A DNA stretch of 64,000 bases from JABDMH01 sp965223165 (lineage in GTDB: Bacteria > Bacteroidota > Bacteroidia > Chitinophagales > Saprospiraceae): positions 62,001 to 126,000 of the forward strand of contig CBDCVQ010000016.1 of the NCBI GenBank assembly GCA_965223165.1, in the 5' to 3' direction. Position numbers and translations under genes: made by a program. The notes under the pieces were generated by a model. That model saw only the letters and a list, made by a program, of their open reading frames with translations, was not told the DNA's origin and did not search any database. Positions within the stretch are counted from its first letter, which is position 1, and every line of letters starts with the position of its first letter. This document shows positions 25,978-34,718 of the stretch, piece after piece.

Positions 25978-26832
25978 TTACTGGTTTAATGTGCCGGTAT
26001 TCACAACGGGGGTTGCCTCCTTATCGGAGCAAAGGATGACCATGAGGTTGCTGACCATAGAGGCTTTCTTGTCCTCGTCCAGATCAATGATGTCTTTTTC
26101 AGACAGTTCCTCTAATGCTTGTTCGACCATGCTCACGGCACCTTCTACGATCTTAAATCTGGCGGCGACGATGGCAGTGGCTTGTTGCCGCTTTAGCATG
26201 GCGTTGGCTATCTCGGGCGCATAGGCCAGGTAGCCCACCCGTGCCTCCATGACTTCGATCCCGGCAATGGAGAGCCGTTCGGCCAGCTCGGACTCCAAGT
26301 CGTCGTTGACTTCCTGCACGCCTGAGCGAAGCGTAACTTCTGCTTGGTCGTCGTCAAAATTGTCGTAGGAGTAGAGACTGGCCAGCTTGCGCACAGCAGC
26401 GTCTGTCTGGACTTTGACGAAGCTCTCGTACAGATCTACCTCGAAGGCAGCCTTGAATGTATCCCGCACCCGCCAGACCAGGATGACACTGATCAGAATG
26501 GGATTACCCAATTTGTCGTTGACCTTCACTCGCTCACTGTCAAAGTTGCGGGCTCGCAGGCTGATGCTCTTGCGTAAATAGAGTGGGTTTGTCCAAAAGA
26601 GTCCGTGCTCCTTGACCGTGCCCCGATATGCGCCAAAGAGCGTCATTACCTTTGAACCATTGGGGTATATCATATAAAAGCCGGGAATGAAGAGCACGGT
26701 ACCAACAAAGGAAACTGCTGCCCACAAGGGACGATCGAGCAAAAATATACACGATAACCCGGCTGCGAGCCCCAGCACAACGACACCCAGAATTCCATAG
26801 CCATTGGTTGGTTTAATGATTCGTTCTTCCAT
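25978..26832 (-). CDS. SPFH / band 7 domain membrane protein
   Basis: A 284-residue stomatin/prohibitin-like protein. Two hydrophobic helices near residues 12-32 and 35-55 form an N-terminal hairpin anchor (YGILGVVVLGLAAGLSCIFLL, then AAVSFVGTVLFIPGFYMIY). An SPFH domain follows (about 85-260) with the family blocks LGNPILISVILVWRV, and LSIAGIEVMEARVGYLAYAP. SPFH proteins oligomerise in membranes and organise protease or flotillin-like microdomains. The C-terminus lacks the long coiled coil of flotillins. It is followed by the small Arc-type gene in the same operon. The direct-repeat-like GATAT elements just upstream of the start (26838-26862) may belong to its promoter. Confidence 0.88.
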   Translation of the reverse strand: MEERIIKPTNGYGILGVVVLGLAAGLSCIFLLDRPLWAAVSFVGTVLFIPGFYMIYPNGSKVMTLFGAYRGTVKEHGLFWTNPLYLRKSISLRARNFDSERVKVNDKLGNPILISVILVWRVRDTFKAAFEVDLYESFVKVQTDAAVRKLASLYSYDNFDDDQAEVTLRSGVQEVNDDLESELAERLSIAGIEVMEARVGYLAYAPEIANAMLKRQQATAIVAARFKIVEGAVSMVEQALEELSEKDIIDLDEDKKASMVSNLMVILCSDKEATPVVNTGTLNQ

Positions 26833-27032
26833 AAAGTGATATTAAAATGATATCATAATAATAACATTTTGAATCTAGTTTTGCCAGATCTGGGATTTGG
26901 ATTTTGACCAACGCTGATTTTTCTTCGATGAACTGTCGGCTACGGGCATCTCCGCGCATTTTGTGGCTTGATACCGCAACCAAGCGCTATGCTCATTTTG
27001 TTTACCTTGCTCATCAATCGTTGATTCATCCC

Positions 27033-28541
27033 ATGCGCAAAATCCTTATCTATCTCCTTAGTCTGTTGGGTCCATTGGTTGGAGCCCAAAGCCCATCTTC
27101 CGTGAGCGATTTTACCCATATGGCAGACGTGTTCTTTGGCCGATATGTGGAGGCAGGGCAGGTCGCGTATGCCATGGCATCCAAGAGTGAGCAACTCGGA
27201 GACCTGGTCTCCTTTATTGGTTCATTCGACTACGAGATGCTGGAGGGAGATGCCCAGAAGGCCTATCTCATCAATGCATATAACCTGCTGGTCATCAAGG
27301 GAGTCTTAGACGATTATCCCATCAATTCCGTGCTTAAGGTCTACGGCTTTTTCGATCAGAAGGAGCATCGGGTAGCAGGTTGTCAGATGACATTGGACCA
27401 TTTGGAGAAAACGGTGATTTTGCCGCGTTTCCAGGATCCGAGACTGCACTTTGCCCTGGCATGCAGCGCCCTTAGTTGCCCTCCATTGGATGATGGTGCA
27501 TTCACCCCTGATCAACTTGATTCCCAACTTGATATACTGACCAGGGCTTCGATCAACGATCAGATGTTTATCCGGGTGACTGACGAGCAGGTTCGATTGT
27601 CCCAGATCTTTGACTGGTATTTGGATGATTTTGGGGGAAACAGACGTGGCGTTTTGGCTTTTGTCAATCAGTACCGAGAAGAAAAATTGGATCCGGCGAG
27701 CAAAGTGTCTTACTATCCGTACGACTGGACCCTCAATGACGCCAGCCCCAGACAGGCGAATAATTCGACCAGGTACGTGGTTTCATCCACGATCCCCAAG
27801 GGCAAGTATGAGTTGAAGGTCTTCAACAACCTCTACTCACAACGCATACCGCCCCCCACGTCCGATCCGGAAGTTCGAGAGAGCTTCTACACAGCCTTAA
27901 CCACCTTTTTGTATGGGGTGACGCCGCGGTTCAATGTGGGATTCAATCTTAGATACCGGCGGGTCAGTGCCCATAACACCCCTGCCGGTCCCCTCAAGAT
28001 CTTCCGTTTCGAAGATGCGCTGCGTTCGAGATCTGAGTTGGCGACGCTAGGGCCAATGATCCGGGTTGCGCCTAATCCCAGGTGGCAAAACTTCTCCATA
28101 CAGTCGACCCTCTGGTTTCCTATCACAAGCGATCTGAGCGGCAACAATGGCGAGCCCTGGCTGGATTGGGAGGGGCCCAGCTGGTGGACTCAATTCTTTA
28201 ATGACTTTACCATTGGGACCAACTATTCCTTGTTTACTGAGGTAGATCTGTTTTGGGAGGACATTGGGGGCAGCGAGCGTCTCAACCGCTTCTCCACGCC
28301 CGTGACGGGCATCTTCAGTTACTTTCCCAACGGCAAGACGACGCTGTACGGCATGCTTAACTTTTCGCCCTATTGGGCACCCGACCTGGACTATTTCTTT
28401 CAGCCAGGGCTTGGAGCCAAGTACCAGTTTACTCGTGACGTCGAGCTAGAACTGCTTTACACGTACTTTACCAATTCCTTTCTGCAGGATGTAAACGGCC
28501 GGGCCACGACCATCAATCTGGGGCTGCGCATCTCGAATTAG
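27033..28541 (+). CDS. DUF547 domain fused to an outer-membrane beta-barrel-like domain
   Basis: A protein of about 502 residues. The frame opens at 26904 but the ATG at 27033 starts a signal peptide (MRKILIYLLSLLGPLVGAQ) and is preferred. Residues about 40-250 are a DUF547 domain (QKAYLINAYNLLVIKGVLDD, LHFALACSALSCPPL, FDWYLDDFGG), an alpha/beta domain of unknown enzymatic role with a conserved Cys-Ser pair. The C-terminal half (about 260-502) is different: alternating short strands with aromatic girdles (PRFNVGFNLRYRR, FTIGTNYSLFTEVDLFWEDI, YQFTRDVELELLYTYF) ending in INLGLRISN, as expected for a transmembrane barrel. The fusion would tether DUF547 at the outer membrane. Function unknown; DUF547 assignment is firm, the barrel is inference from the strand pattern. 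Confidence 0.75.
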   Translation: MRKILIYLLSLLGPLVGAQSPSSVSDFTHMADVFFGRYVEAGQVAYAMASKSEQLGDLVSFIGSFDYEMLEGDAQKAYLINAYNLLVIKGVLDDYPINSVLKVYGFFDQKEHRVAGCQMTLDHLEKTVILPRFQDPRLHFALACSALSCPPLDDGAFTPDQLDSQLDILTRASINDQMFIRVTDEQVRLSQIFDWYLDDFGGNRRGVLAFVNQYREEKLDPASKVSYYPYDWTLNDASPRQANNSTRYVVSSTIPKGKYELKVFNNLYSQRIPPPTSDPEVRESFYTALTTFLYGVTPRFNVGFNLRYRRVSAHNTPAGPLKIFRFEDALRSRSELATLGPMIRVAPNPRWQNFSIQSTLWFPITSDLSGNNGEPWLDWEGPSWWTQFFNDFTIGTNYSLFTEVDLFWEDIGGSERLNRFSTPVTGIFSYFPNGKTTLYGMLNFSPYWAPDLDYFFQPGLGAKYQFTRDVELELLYTYFTNSFLQDVNGRATTINLGLRISN

Positions 28542-28682
28542 TGGAGCAGGCGGAAGGCTGTAGGAATAATTCTATAGTACTTTACCATGTGATTGTTCTC
28601 CTTACATAGAGATAAGTTTTAGTATTGGGCTACGGTCCACACCGCCACAAGGGTGTTGGCGCGGCTTCAAAATTTTTCAGTG

Positions 28683-30560
28683 ATGATCAACACCCGAATC
28701 CATCTGTTGGCCACGGTTGTGGCGTTCCTATCCCTAGTCCAAAGGACCTATTCCCAAGATTTTATTTTGTCCACGTCAAGGGGCTATTATGAAGGAACCC
28801 TGTCGGTGGTCGATGGTCAGGCTCAGACAAGCTTAGACCCCATCTGGGAAAATGAAATTGGGTGGATGGAGGATTTTGTGGCGCTAGAGGGTACCGTCAT
28901 TTGGGTAGACTACTTTGGGCAGGTCTTTATGGACGATATCGGCTCAGGCAATCGGGTCAAGTTGTCACTAGTTCTCGAGGATGACGTCGTCTGCATGGAT
29001 CTGCTTGACAATAGCGTCTACATTTCTGATTTTACGAAATTCTACGTCTATGATGTACGAAGTGGGGAAACGAGAATCTTCAATAAGCCCATAGATAACT
29101 CCCATCTGCAATTTCGGATCTATCAGGATTCGATATTCATGGCGGAAGGAAATCAACTGTTCAAGAGTGATCTGAAAGGGGAGGGATTGGAACTTGTAGG
29201 CAGTTTTGTTGAGACGGACGGGTCACCGGCAAACTTGGGAGAATTCGACATCAGCGCAGATACCATCTTCAGTATCAGTAGGGGCTCTGGGAATTTCTAT
29301 GGTAGTATTCGAGGTGATACCTTGAAGCTTCTGGACCAATACGTGCTATTAGACAATAGTTGGAGTATCACTGGAGTAGAAATACTGAAAGGTCGGGTAT
29401 TCCTCTGCGGTGACCGTGAAGTGTATGAGACAGATCTCCATGTACGTGAGATCACTCCTCTGGGTTTCCATCTGTGGGACCCTCATGATGTGGTCACGGA
29501 CGGGGCCTCTTTGTATGTGTCTCGGTCCCGTGCTATATACTCGCGACGTCTGGACGCACAGCCTGAACCGGAGTTTGTCGAAATACTAAACCTACAGGAC
29601 ACTCTTTTTCAGGGCTATGAGCTACTCGGAGAGATAGATGGCAGATTCTACGATCAGGGATTCACCTGGGATGCCGAGAATGGCTATGATAGCCATTTTC
29701 TTACTGATTTCTCCAATTCTCGCCTTGTCGACGGCCGCTTCTACGGCCTGAGTAGGGGTCACCTGTTTGAGACGGACGACTTCGAGAGTTTGGAGTTGGT
29801 CCTTCCGGAGAGTTTGGGTAGCATTGCCGACTTTGCTATAGCCACACACGATATCATTTATTTTCATAAAGATCCGCCAAGATTTGGTGATCCTAGAGTC
29901 ATTGTGAAGTACGATCGGCGGACCTTGACCACATCCGAGATTTTCCGCAGTGTTGCTAACCATAGTAGCTTTATCGAAAAGATGGCAATGCAGGGGGATC
30001 AGATGTATGCCATAGAAGACGGGAGGGGCGAATCAGGCCACCTTTACATGTTCCAAATGGGTGCCGATACGCTCGTCTCGACCTGGAATATTTCGAATCA
30101 TGAAAGTGGCTATCGGCCAGACTACCGCATGAGGGTGCGGGATAACTATTTGATAACCTACGATCTGCGAGGTAGAGACCTTCGCGTGGGCCATATTCCC
30201 TCATCTGCTGAGGACACCGTTCACATGAGCCCTATCAGCCGCCAACTGGGTGATGTTTACGGCATCCTGCCGGTCGAGAACACCGTGCCCACCAGAGACC
30301 TTAATCGATCTGATCTTAGAAAGCTGGTGCTCACCAATCCGGTGTCCGAACGGCTGCAAATACTCAGCGAGCTGCCAGCAGTTCCGTATCGTTTTGAGGT
30401 GAGAGAGCTCTCCAGTGGCAGGACGATGATGAGCGGCCTCCTCCAAAGTGAGATCATCCGTGTCGTGGCGCTGCCCACCGGTTCCTTCGCCCTTATCCTG
30501 CAACCAGTGAAGTCTGGTCCTGCCTTTCTCGGCAAATTTATCAAGGTCGATGTAAGGTAG
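28683..30560 (+). CDS. Secreted propeller-like hypothetical protein with degenerate T9SS-type C-terminus
   Basis: A protein of about 625 residues, not recognised as a named family. A GTG at 28653 could open the frame, but the ATG at 28683 (MINTRIHLLATVVAFLSLVQ...YSQ) precedes a good signal peptide. The body is a series of irregular 40-60 residue segments with short hydrophobic strands and 'D.IY/V' turns (VCMDLLDNSVYISDFTKFYV, for instance), as in beta-propellers. The last 85 residues (LTNPVSERLQILSEL, YRFEVRELSSG, LPTGSFALILQ) resemble a T9SS type A sorting domain, but with LTNPVS in place of the usual YPNP. It is probably exported; secretion route and function remain guesses. Confidence 0.6.
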   Translation: MINTRIHLLATVVAFLSLVQRTYSQDFILSTSRGYYEGTLSVVDGQAQTSLDPIWENEIGWMEDFVALEGTVIWVDYFGQVFMDDIGSGNRVKLSLVLEDDVVCMDLLDNSVYISDFTKFYVYDVRSGETRIFNKPIDNSHLQFRIYQDSIFMAEGNQLFKSDLKGEGLELVGSFVETDGSPANLGEFDISADTIFSISRGSGNFYGSIRGDTLKLLDQYVLLDNSWSITGVEILKGRVFLCGDREVYETDLHVREITPLGFHLWDPHDVVTDGASLYVSRSRAIYSRRLDAQPEPEFVEILNLQDTLFQGYELLGEIDGRFYDQGFTWDAENGYDSHFLTDFSNSRLVDGRFYGLSRGHLFETDDFESLELVLPESLGSIADFAIATHDIIYFHKDPPRFGDPRVIVKYDRRTLTTSEIFRSVANHSSFIEKMAMQGDQMYAIEDGRGESGHLYMFQMGADTLVSTWNISNHESGYRPDYRMRVRDNYLITYDLRGRDLRVGHIPSSAEDTVHMSPISRQLGDVYGILPVENTVPTRDLNRSDLRKLVLTNPVSERLQILSELPAVPYRFEVRELSSGRTMMSGLLQSEIIRVVALPTGSFALILQPVKSGPAFLGKFIKVDVR

Positions 30561-30834
30561 GATAGCATGGTAAGCACGCAAGTGTTTCGTTTGAAAAGTA
30601 AGTGCATGATGTGGCTGAACCATTTCATGCCTGCTCCATAAAAGGCAAACCCGCTCATAGCCTGTCATTCATCTGGAGGCGGCACACTCAACAGATCCCC
30701 GATCAAGCGTCTTTCTACGGGTATACTCCGACATGAGAAGGTGGACTGCCAGCGGGAGCGTTATGCCAGGCCGCATTTTTCCCTTCTTGCAGAGATAAAG
30801 TAACTTGTGGTGAGTACCGTAATGGAGCAGCCCT

Positions 30835-32184
30835 GTGCGCTGCTGGAAGACCCCTTGCGCAAAGTTGGAAAATCTGTCACCTATCGGGTATACAAGGCCA
30901 AGACTGTCTAGGTCCGTTTGCAGATGGCTTAGCCGTGGGGTTGTTGGCGTCTTTTTTTTGCTCATGGTGACTCCCGGCATCGGGCAGTCTCCGCTGACGA
31001 TCACATCCATCCGCTTCGTAGGCCTTAAGCACACACAACCGTCCTACCTAAAACGCTTTCTGCAGATTAAGGAAGGCTCCCCACTCGATGAGCACCAACT
31101 CGCTCGGGATGTCCAAGTTCTCAAGAATCTCTACCCCGTGGCTGATGCCCGAGTGCAGGTGGACTCCACCGAGGGTTTGCGGGTGACCTTTGACATCGAC
31201 GAAGCCCTAACGCTCTTTCCCATCATAGGCTTTGGTGGCGTAAAGGGCAATATCTGGTACCAACTGGGTATCAAGAGTATCCATGTCGGCGGCAAAGGAC
31301 GATTTCTCAGTGCAGTGTACGGCAACGTGGACCGGCGGCACAACTTCAATATCCACTATGGCGATCCCTATCTCGGAGGGTCGCGATTTGGATTTGCGGT
31401 AAACCTCTTACGGTGGGCCTCTACCGAGCCGCTCTTTTTTGATTCGGGCACCGTGTACTACGATTTTGATATCAATTTTTTGGGTGGAGCGGGTACCTAC
31501 GAGATCAATCATAACCAGTTCTTAGAGATCGGGACGGCCTATTTTGAGGAGAAATATCAGAAGGAGCCCGGACAGCTGGATACACCTGGTCCGGATCTTC
31601 TCCGGCAGCAAAAGAGCCGTTTTAAAGCGCGGCATCTTCTTGATCGCAACGACTATCATGCGTTCTATGTCAATGGATACCGCAGCGAAATGAGTTTCGA
31701 GACGGTACACACCTTTGGCGAGGGCTCTTGGTACAATATCTTTCTGGCCACCTACGCCTGGTATCATCGCTTGCATCGGAGAGGTAACCTGGCGTCTCGT
31801 CTACGCGCCGGTCTTTCGACCAATGAGGACTCCCCGTTTGCGCCCTTTGTGATTGACAGTCGGGTCAATATCCGGGGTTCTGGCAATCGGATTGACCGAG
31901 GTACGGGTCAGTTGATCTTCAACATGGAGTATCGGCACACGATGTTTGATTACAATTTATTTGCCGGACAGGTGGTGGTCTTTTCTGATCTGGGTACCTG
32001 GCGCAACCCCGGAGGCGGTTTTGGCGATTTTGTGGACCGTGACAATTTTCGCCACTTTGTCGGGCTGGGGATTCGCCTCATCTACAAAAGAGCTTTTGAT
32101 GCCATGGTCCGTTTGGACTACGGCATCGATGTTTACAACAAAAGGCAGCATGGTTTTGTCTTAGGATTTGGACAATACTTTTGA
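30835..32184 (+). CDS. Omp85-superfamily outer-membrane protein with one POTRA domain
   Basis: A BamA/TamA-like barrel protein of up to 449 residues. No ATG precedes the signal segment (VVGVFFLLMVTPGIGQ); candidate starts are GTG at 30835 or TTG at 30865, and both give an unusually long n-region, so the start is uncertain. One POTRA-like domain follows (about 55-125: ITSIRFVGLKHTQPSYLKRF, LDEHQLARDVQVLKNLYPVA, LRVTFDIDE). The barrel ends in phenylalanine (VLGFGQYF) and contains the RGSGNRIDRGTGQLIFNMEYRH block that corresponds to the Omp85 signature loop and strand. With one POTRA it is shorter than BamA and closer to surface-antigen (D15) type members. It may insert or export a specific outer-membrane protein. 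The 274-base gap before it shows no other gene. Confidence 0.75.
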   Translation: MRCWKTPCAKLENLSPIGYTRPRLSRSVCRWLSRGVVGVFFLLMVTPGIGQSPLTITSIRFVGLKHTQPSYLKRFLQIKEGSPLDEHQLARDVQVLKNLYPVADARVQVDSTEGLRVTFDIDEALTLFPIIGFGGVKGNIWYQLGIKSIHVGGKGRFLSAVYGNVDRRHNFNIHYGDPYLGGSRFGFAVNLLRWASTEPLFFDSGTVYYDFDINFLGGAGTYEINHNQFLEIGTAYFEEKYQKEPGQLDTPGPDLLRQQKSRFKARHLLDRNDYHAFYVNGYRSEMSFETVHTFGEGSWYNIFLATYAWYHRLHRRGNLASRLRAGLSTNEDSPFAPFVIDSRVNIRGSGNRIDRGTGQLIFNMEYRHTMFDYNLFAGQVVVFSDLGTWRNPGGGFGDFVDRDNFRHFVGLGIRLIYKRAFDAMVRLDYGIDVYNKRQHGFVLGFGQYF

Positions 32185-32211
32185 CGGACTCTCTTTAACC
32201 ACAACGATCTC

Positions 32212-33822
32212 ATGCAAGAACCGACCCAGATACTCGCCTACGATGACCTCCAAGACCGAAATCCTGCCCATGCGCGGGTAGAAAATGTGGATCTCGTCGT
32301 CATCCGATACGATGACGAGGTGTCCGTCTTATACGGGCGGTGCCTGCACCGAGGAGCCCTATTGTCTGATGGTCACGTGGATGGACACAATCTGATCTGT
32401 GGACTCCATGCTTGGGACTACCGGATTGATACCGGCATCTCCGAATACAACAATTCGGAATTCCTCCACAAGTTTGAGTCGGCCGTCAGCAACGGCTGGG
32501 TCGTAGTGGATGCAGCCGAGATGAGGGCGTATCACGAAAAATATCCCCAGCCCTTTGATCGAGATAGCTACTTGGGTGATTACGCAGATACCCACCCCGA
32601 GCCCACAGAACCCCATACCCAATACATTCAGCACCTGGCCAAGCATGGACTAAAGAAGTACGGACATCATGGCCCCTCTGCAGCCATGGGAGTAGACCGC
32701 AATACACTGCCCCGATGGGACGACATCCAGTTTCTGCCGGCACAATTGTCACAACGTCCACTGCTGGACGACGAGGAGGTGGGCACCGAGCTGGTGATCG
32801 GGCCGAAGGCTCGCCGCCCGCTAGTGATGGATCTGCCTCTTTTTGTGTCCGACATGAGTTTTGGCGCCCTCTCACGTGAGGCGAAGATCGCATTGTCCAT
32901 GGGTGCCGAGTTGGCCGGTACAGGTATTTGCTCCGGGGAAGGGGGCATGCTACCTGCCGAGCAGGAGAACAACCGAAGATATCTGTACGAGCTGGCTTCG
33001 GCACAATTTGGCTTTAGTTGGGACAAGGTGAGCCAGGTGCAAGCTTTTCACTTTAAGGGTGGACAGGGCGCCAAGACGGGGACCGGCGGTCACCTTCCTG
33101 GCAATAAAGTCACGGAGGAGATCGCGGCCGTTCGCAGCCTGGAGCCAGGTCAGGCGGCTATTTCACCAGCGACCTTTCCGGATCTGAAGTCGGCCGCTGA
33201 TTTTCGAGATATTGCATCAGAAGTGCGTACCCTGACCGGGGGCATACCCGTTGGATTCAAGATCGCGGCCAGCCATATTGAGGCGGACATCGATTTTGCG
33301 CTGGAGGTCGGGGTGGATTACATTATTCTCGACGGTCGGGGAGGAGGCACAGGCGCTGCCCCAACGATTCTCCGCAATCACATCAATGTACCCACCATCC
33401 CTGCGCTGGCCCGCGCTCGACGACATCTGGATAAGAGAGAGGCGCAGGACGTCACCCTGATCATTACCGGTGGATTGCGCGTGCCGGAGGACTTTGCCAA
33501 GGCGATGATGTTGGGAGCAGACGGGGTGGCCGTGTCCAATGCCGCCTTGCAGGCGATCGGTTGCTTGGGCATGCGAGCTTGCAATACCAACAATTGTCCC
33601 GTCGGTATTGCCACTCAGCGGCAAGATCTTCGGGCCAGACTAATCATCGAAGAGTCAGCGCACCAGCTGGAGCGATTTTTTCTGGCTGCCAACGAGCTGA
33701 TCAAGGTCGTGGCGCGTGCCTGTGGCCATGATCACATCCGAAAGTTTAACGCCAGTGACCTGAGCACCTTCGACTACGATATGCACCGGCTGACCGGCAT
33801 CCCGTATGCAGGGGTGGGGTAG
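32212..33822 (+). CDS. Rieske [2Fe-2S] domain fused to FMN-binding glutamate synthase domain
   Basis: A 536-residue redox protein. The N-terminal 105 residues are a Rieske domain with Cys44-X-His46 (CLHRG) and Cys63-X2-His66 (CGLHAWDY). The rest matches the FMN domain of glutamate synthase: VSDMSFGALSREAKIALSMG, then SGEGGMLP, KGGQGAKTGTGGHLPG, DGRGGGTGAAP, and a 3Fe-4S motif with Cys451, Cys457 and Cys462 (CLGMRACNTNNCPVG; spacing C-x5-C-x4-C as in GltB). There is no amidotransferase domain, so it cannot use glutamine by itself. The Rieske cluster presumably feeds electrons to the 3Fe-4S/FMN centre. The oxidised or reduced substrate is unknown. It follows the Omp85 gene by 27 bases. Confidence 0.85.
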   Translation: MQEPTQILAYDDLQDRNPAHARVENVDLVVIRYDDEVSVLYGRCLHRGALLSDGHVDGHNLICGLHAWDYRIDTGISEYNNSEFLHKFESAVSNGWVVVDAAEMRAYHEKYPQPFDRDSYLGDYADTHPEPTEPHTQYIQHLAKHGLKKYGHHGPSAAMGVDRNTLPRWDDIQFLPAQLSQRPLLDDEEVGTELVIGPKARRPLVMDLPLFVSDMSFGALSREAKIALSMGAELAGTGICSGEGGMLPAEQENNRRYLYELASAQFGFSWDKVSQVQAFHFKGGQGAKTGTGGHLPGNKVTEEIAAVRSLEPGQAAISPATFPDLKSAADFRDIASEVRTLTGGIPVGFKIAASHIEADIDFALEVGVDYIILDGRGGGTGAAPTILRNHINVPTIPALARARRHLDKREAQDVTLIITGGLRVPEDFAKAMMLGADGVAVSNAALQAIGCLGMRACNTNNCPVGIATQRQDLRARLIIEESAHQLERFFLAANELIKVVARACGHDHIRKFNASDLSTFDYDMHRLTGIPYAGVG

Positions 33823-34554
33823 CTAAAGAGCCAGGTGGAGCAATGCGGCAATGACTGCCCCCAAGATGGGTCCCACCACTGGAATCCAGGCATAGCCCCA
33901 ATCGCTACTGCCCTTGCCAGAGACGGGCAAGACGGCGTGCATGATTCGAGGCCCGAGATCACGCGCTGGATTAATGGCGTAGCCGGTGGTGCCCCCCAGC
34001 GACATCCCCACGGATACCACCACCAAAGCTACCGGCAATGCACCCAGGCTCCCCAGCCCGGCCGGGGCGCCCGCCGCCGCAGGTGCGAAGTTGGGTCCGG
34101 TCATATACAGGACCGCAAAGACCAACACAAACGTGCCGATGGCCTCTGACAATACATTTCGAAAGGTATGGGGAATCGCCGGAGCAGTGCAAAACGTGGC
34201 CAACTTGCTGCCTTGATCTGCAGTCTCCCGGTAATGGTCTCGGTGCATGAGCCATACCAGTGTGGTCCCTAGGGCCGCACCGATCATCTGGGCAAGGATA
34301 TACATGGGAGCATCTGCCCAGGGAAATATCTCTGCGGCTGCCAGTCCGATGGTTACCGCCGGATTAAGATGTGCACCACTGAAATCCTGGGCGATCAGCA
34401 CACCGATGAAGACGGCCAAGCCCCAGCCCAGCGTGATGACTACCCACCCTGAGTTGTGGCCCTTTGTCTTGTCCAACACCACGTTGGCAACCACCCCATT
34501 ACCAAGTAAGAGAAGGATCATCGTGCCGATAATCTCGGCCGTAAAAGCGCTCAT
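33823..34554 (-). CDS. glpF: Aquaglyceroporin (MIP family)
   Basis: A 243-residue inner-membrane channel with six helices. Both NPA boxes are present: Asn64-Pro-Ala in GAHLNPAVTIG and Asn195-Pro-Ala-Arg-Asp in AINPARDLGPR. The Asp directly after NPAR, the extended loop after helix 3 (HRDHYRETADQGSKLATFCT) and the GHNSGWVVITLGWGLAVFIGV block are features of glycerol facilitators rather than water-specific AqpZ. It should pass glycerol and other small polyols. No glycerol kinase or glycerol-3-phosphate dehydrogenase is adjacent. Its stop touches the stop of the convergent Rieske fusion gene. Four 16-base imperfect repeats lie in its upstream region. Confidence 0.9.
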   Translation of the reverse strand: MSAFTAEIIGTMILLLLGNGVVANVVLDKTKGHNSGWVVITLGWGLAVFIGVLIAQDFSGAHLNPAVTIGLAAAEIFPWADAPMYILAQMIGAALGTTLVWLMHRDHYRETADQGSKLATFCTAPAIPHTFRNVLSEAIGTFVLVFAVLYMTGPNFAPAAAGAPAGLGSLGALPVALVVVSVGMSLGGTTGYAINPARDLGPRIMHAVLPVSGKGSSDWGYAWIPVVGPILGAVIAALLHLAL

Positions 34555-34597
34555 GGTTCAAGTTTTGATCAGAGATACTCAAAATAGTAATTAATGG

Positions 34598-34661
34598 GAT
34601 TGTTGAATGGTGAAATTGTTGAAGTGTGGAGTTGTCGAATGGTCGAGTCGCTGAATTGGTC
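34598..34661. repeat. Four 16-base imperfect tandem repeats upstream of glpF
   Basis: GATTGTTGAATGGTGA (34598-34613), AATTGTTGAAGTGTGG (34614-34629), AGTTGTCGAATGGTCG (34630-34645) and AGTCGCTGAATTGGTC (34646-34661) are consecutive diverged units of one 16-mer. They lie in the 164-base gap between the glpF start and the SDR stop, so in the glpF leader or promoter region on the minus strand. Confidence 0.6.
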
Positions 34662-34718
34662 TGGGTGACGGGTCCACTTAGTATCAACTCAGCACCTGTT
34701 TAGCCTCCGTGACGCGGC

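Noticed and set aside
30669..31034. 121-codon minus-strand frame before and across the Omp85-like start
   Set aside because: Overlaps the POTRA-encoding region, no homology features; the plus strand reading is clearly the real one.
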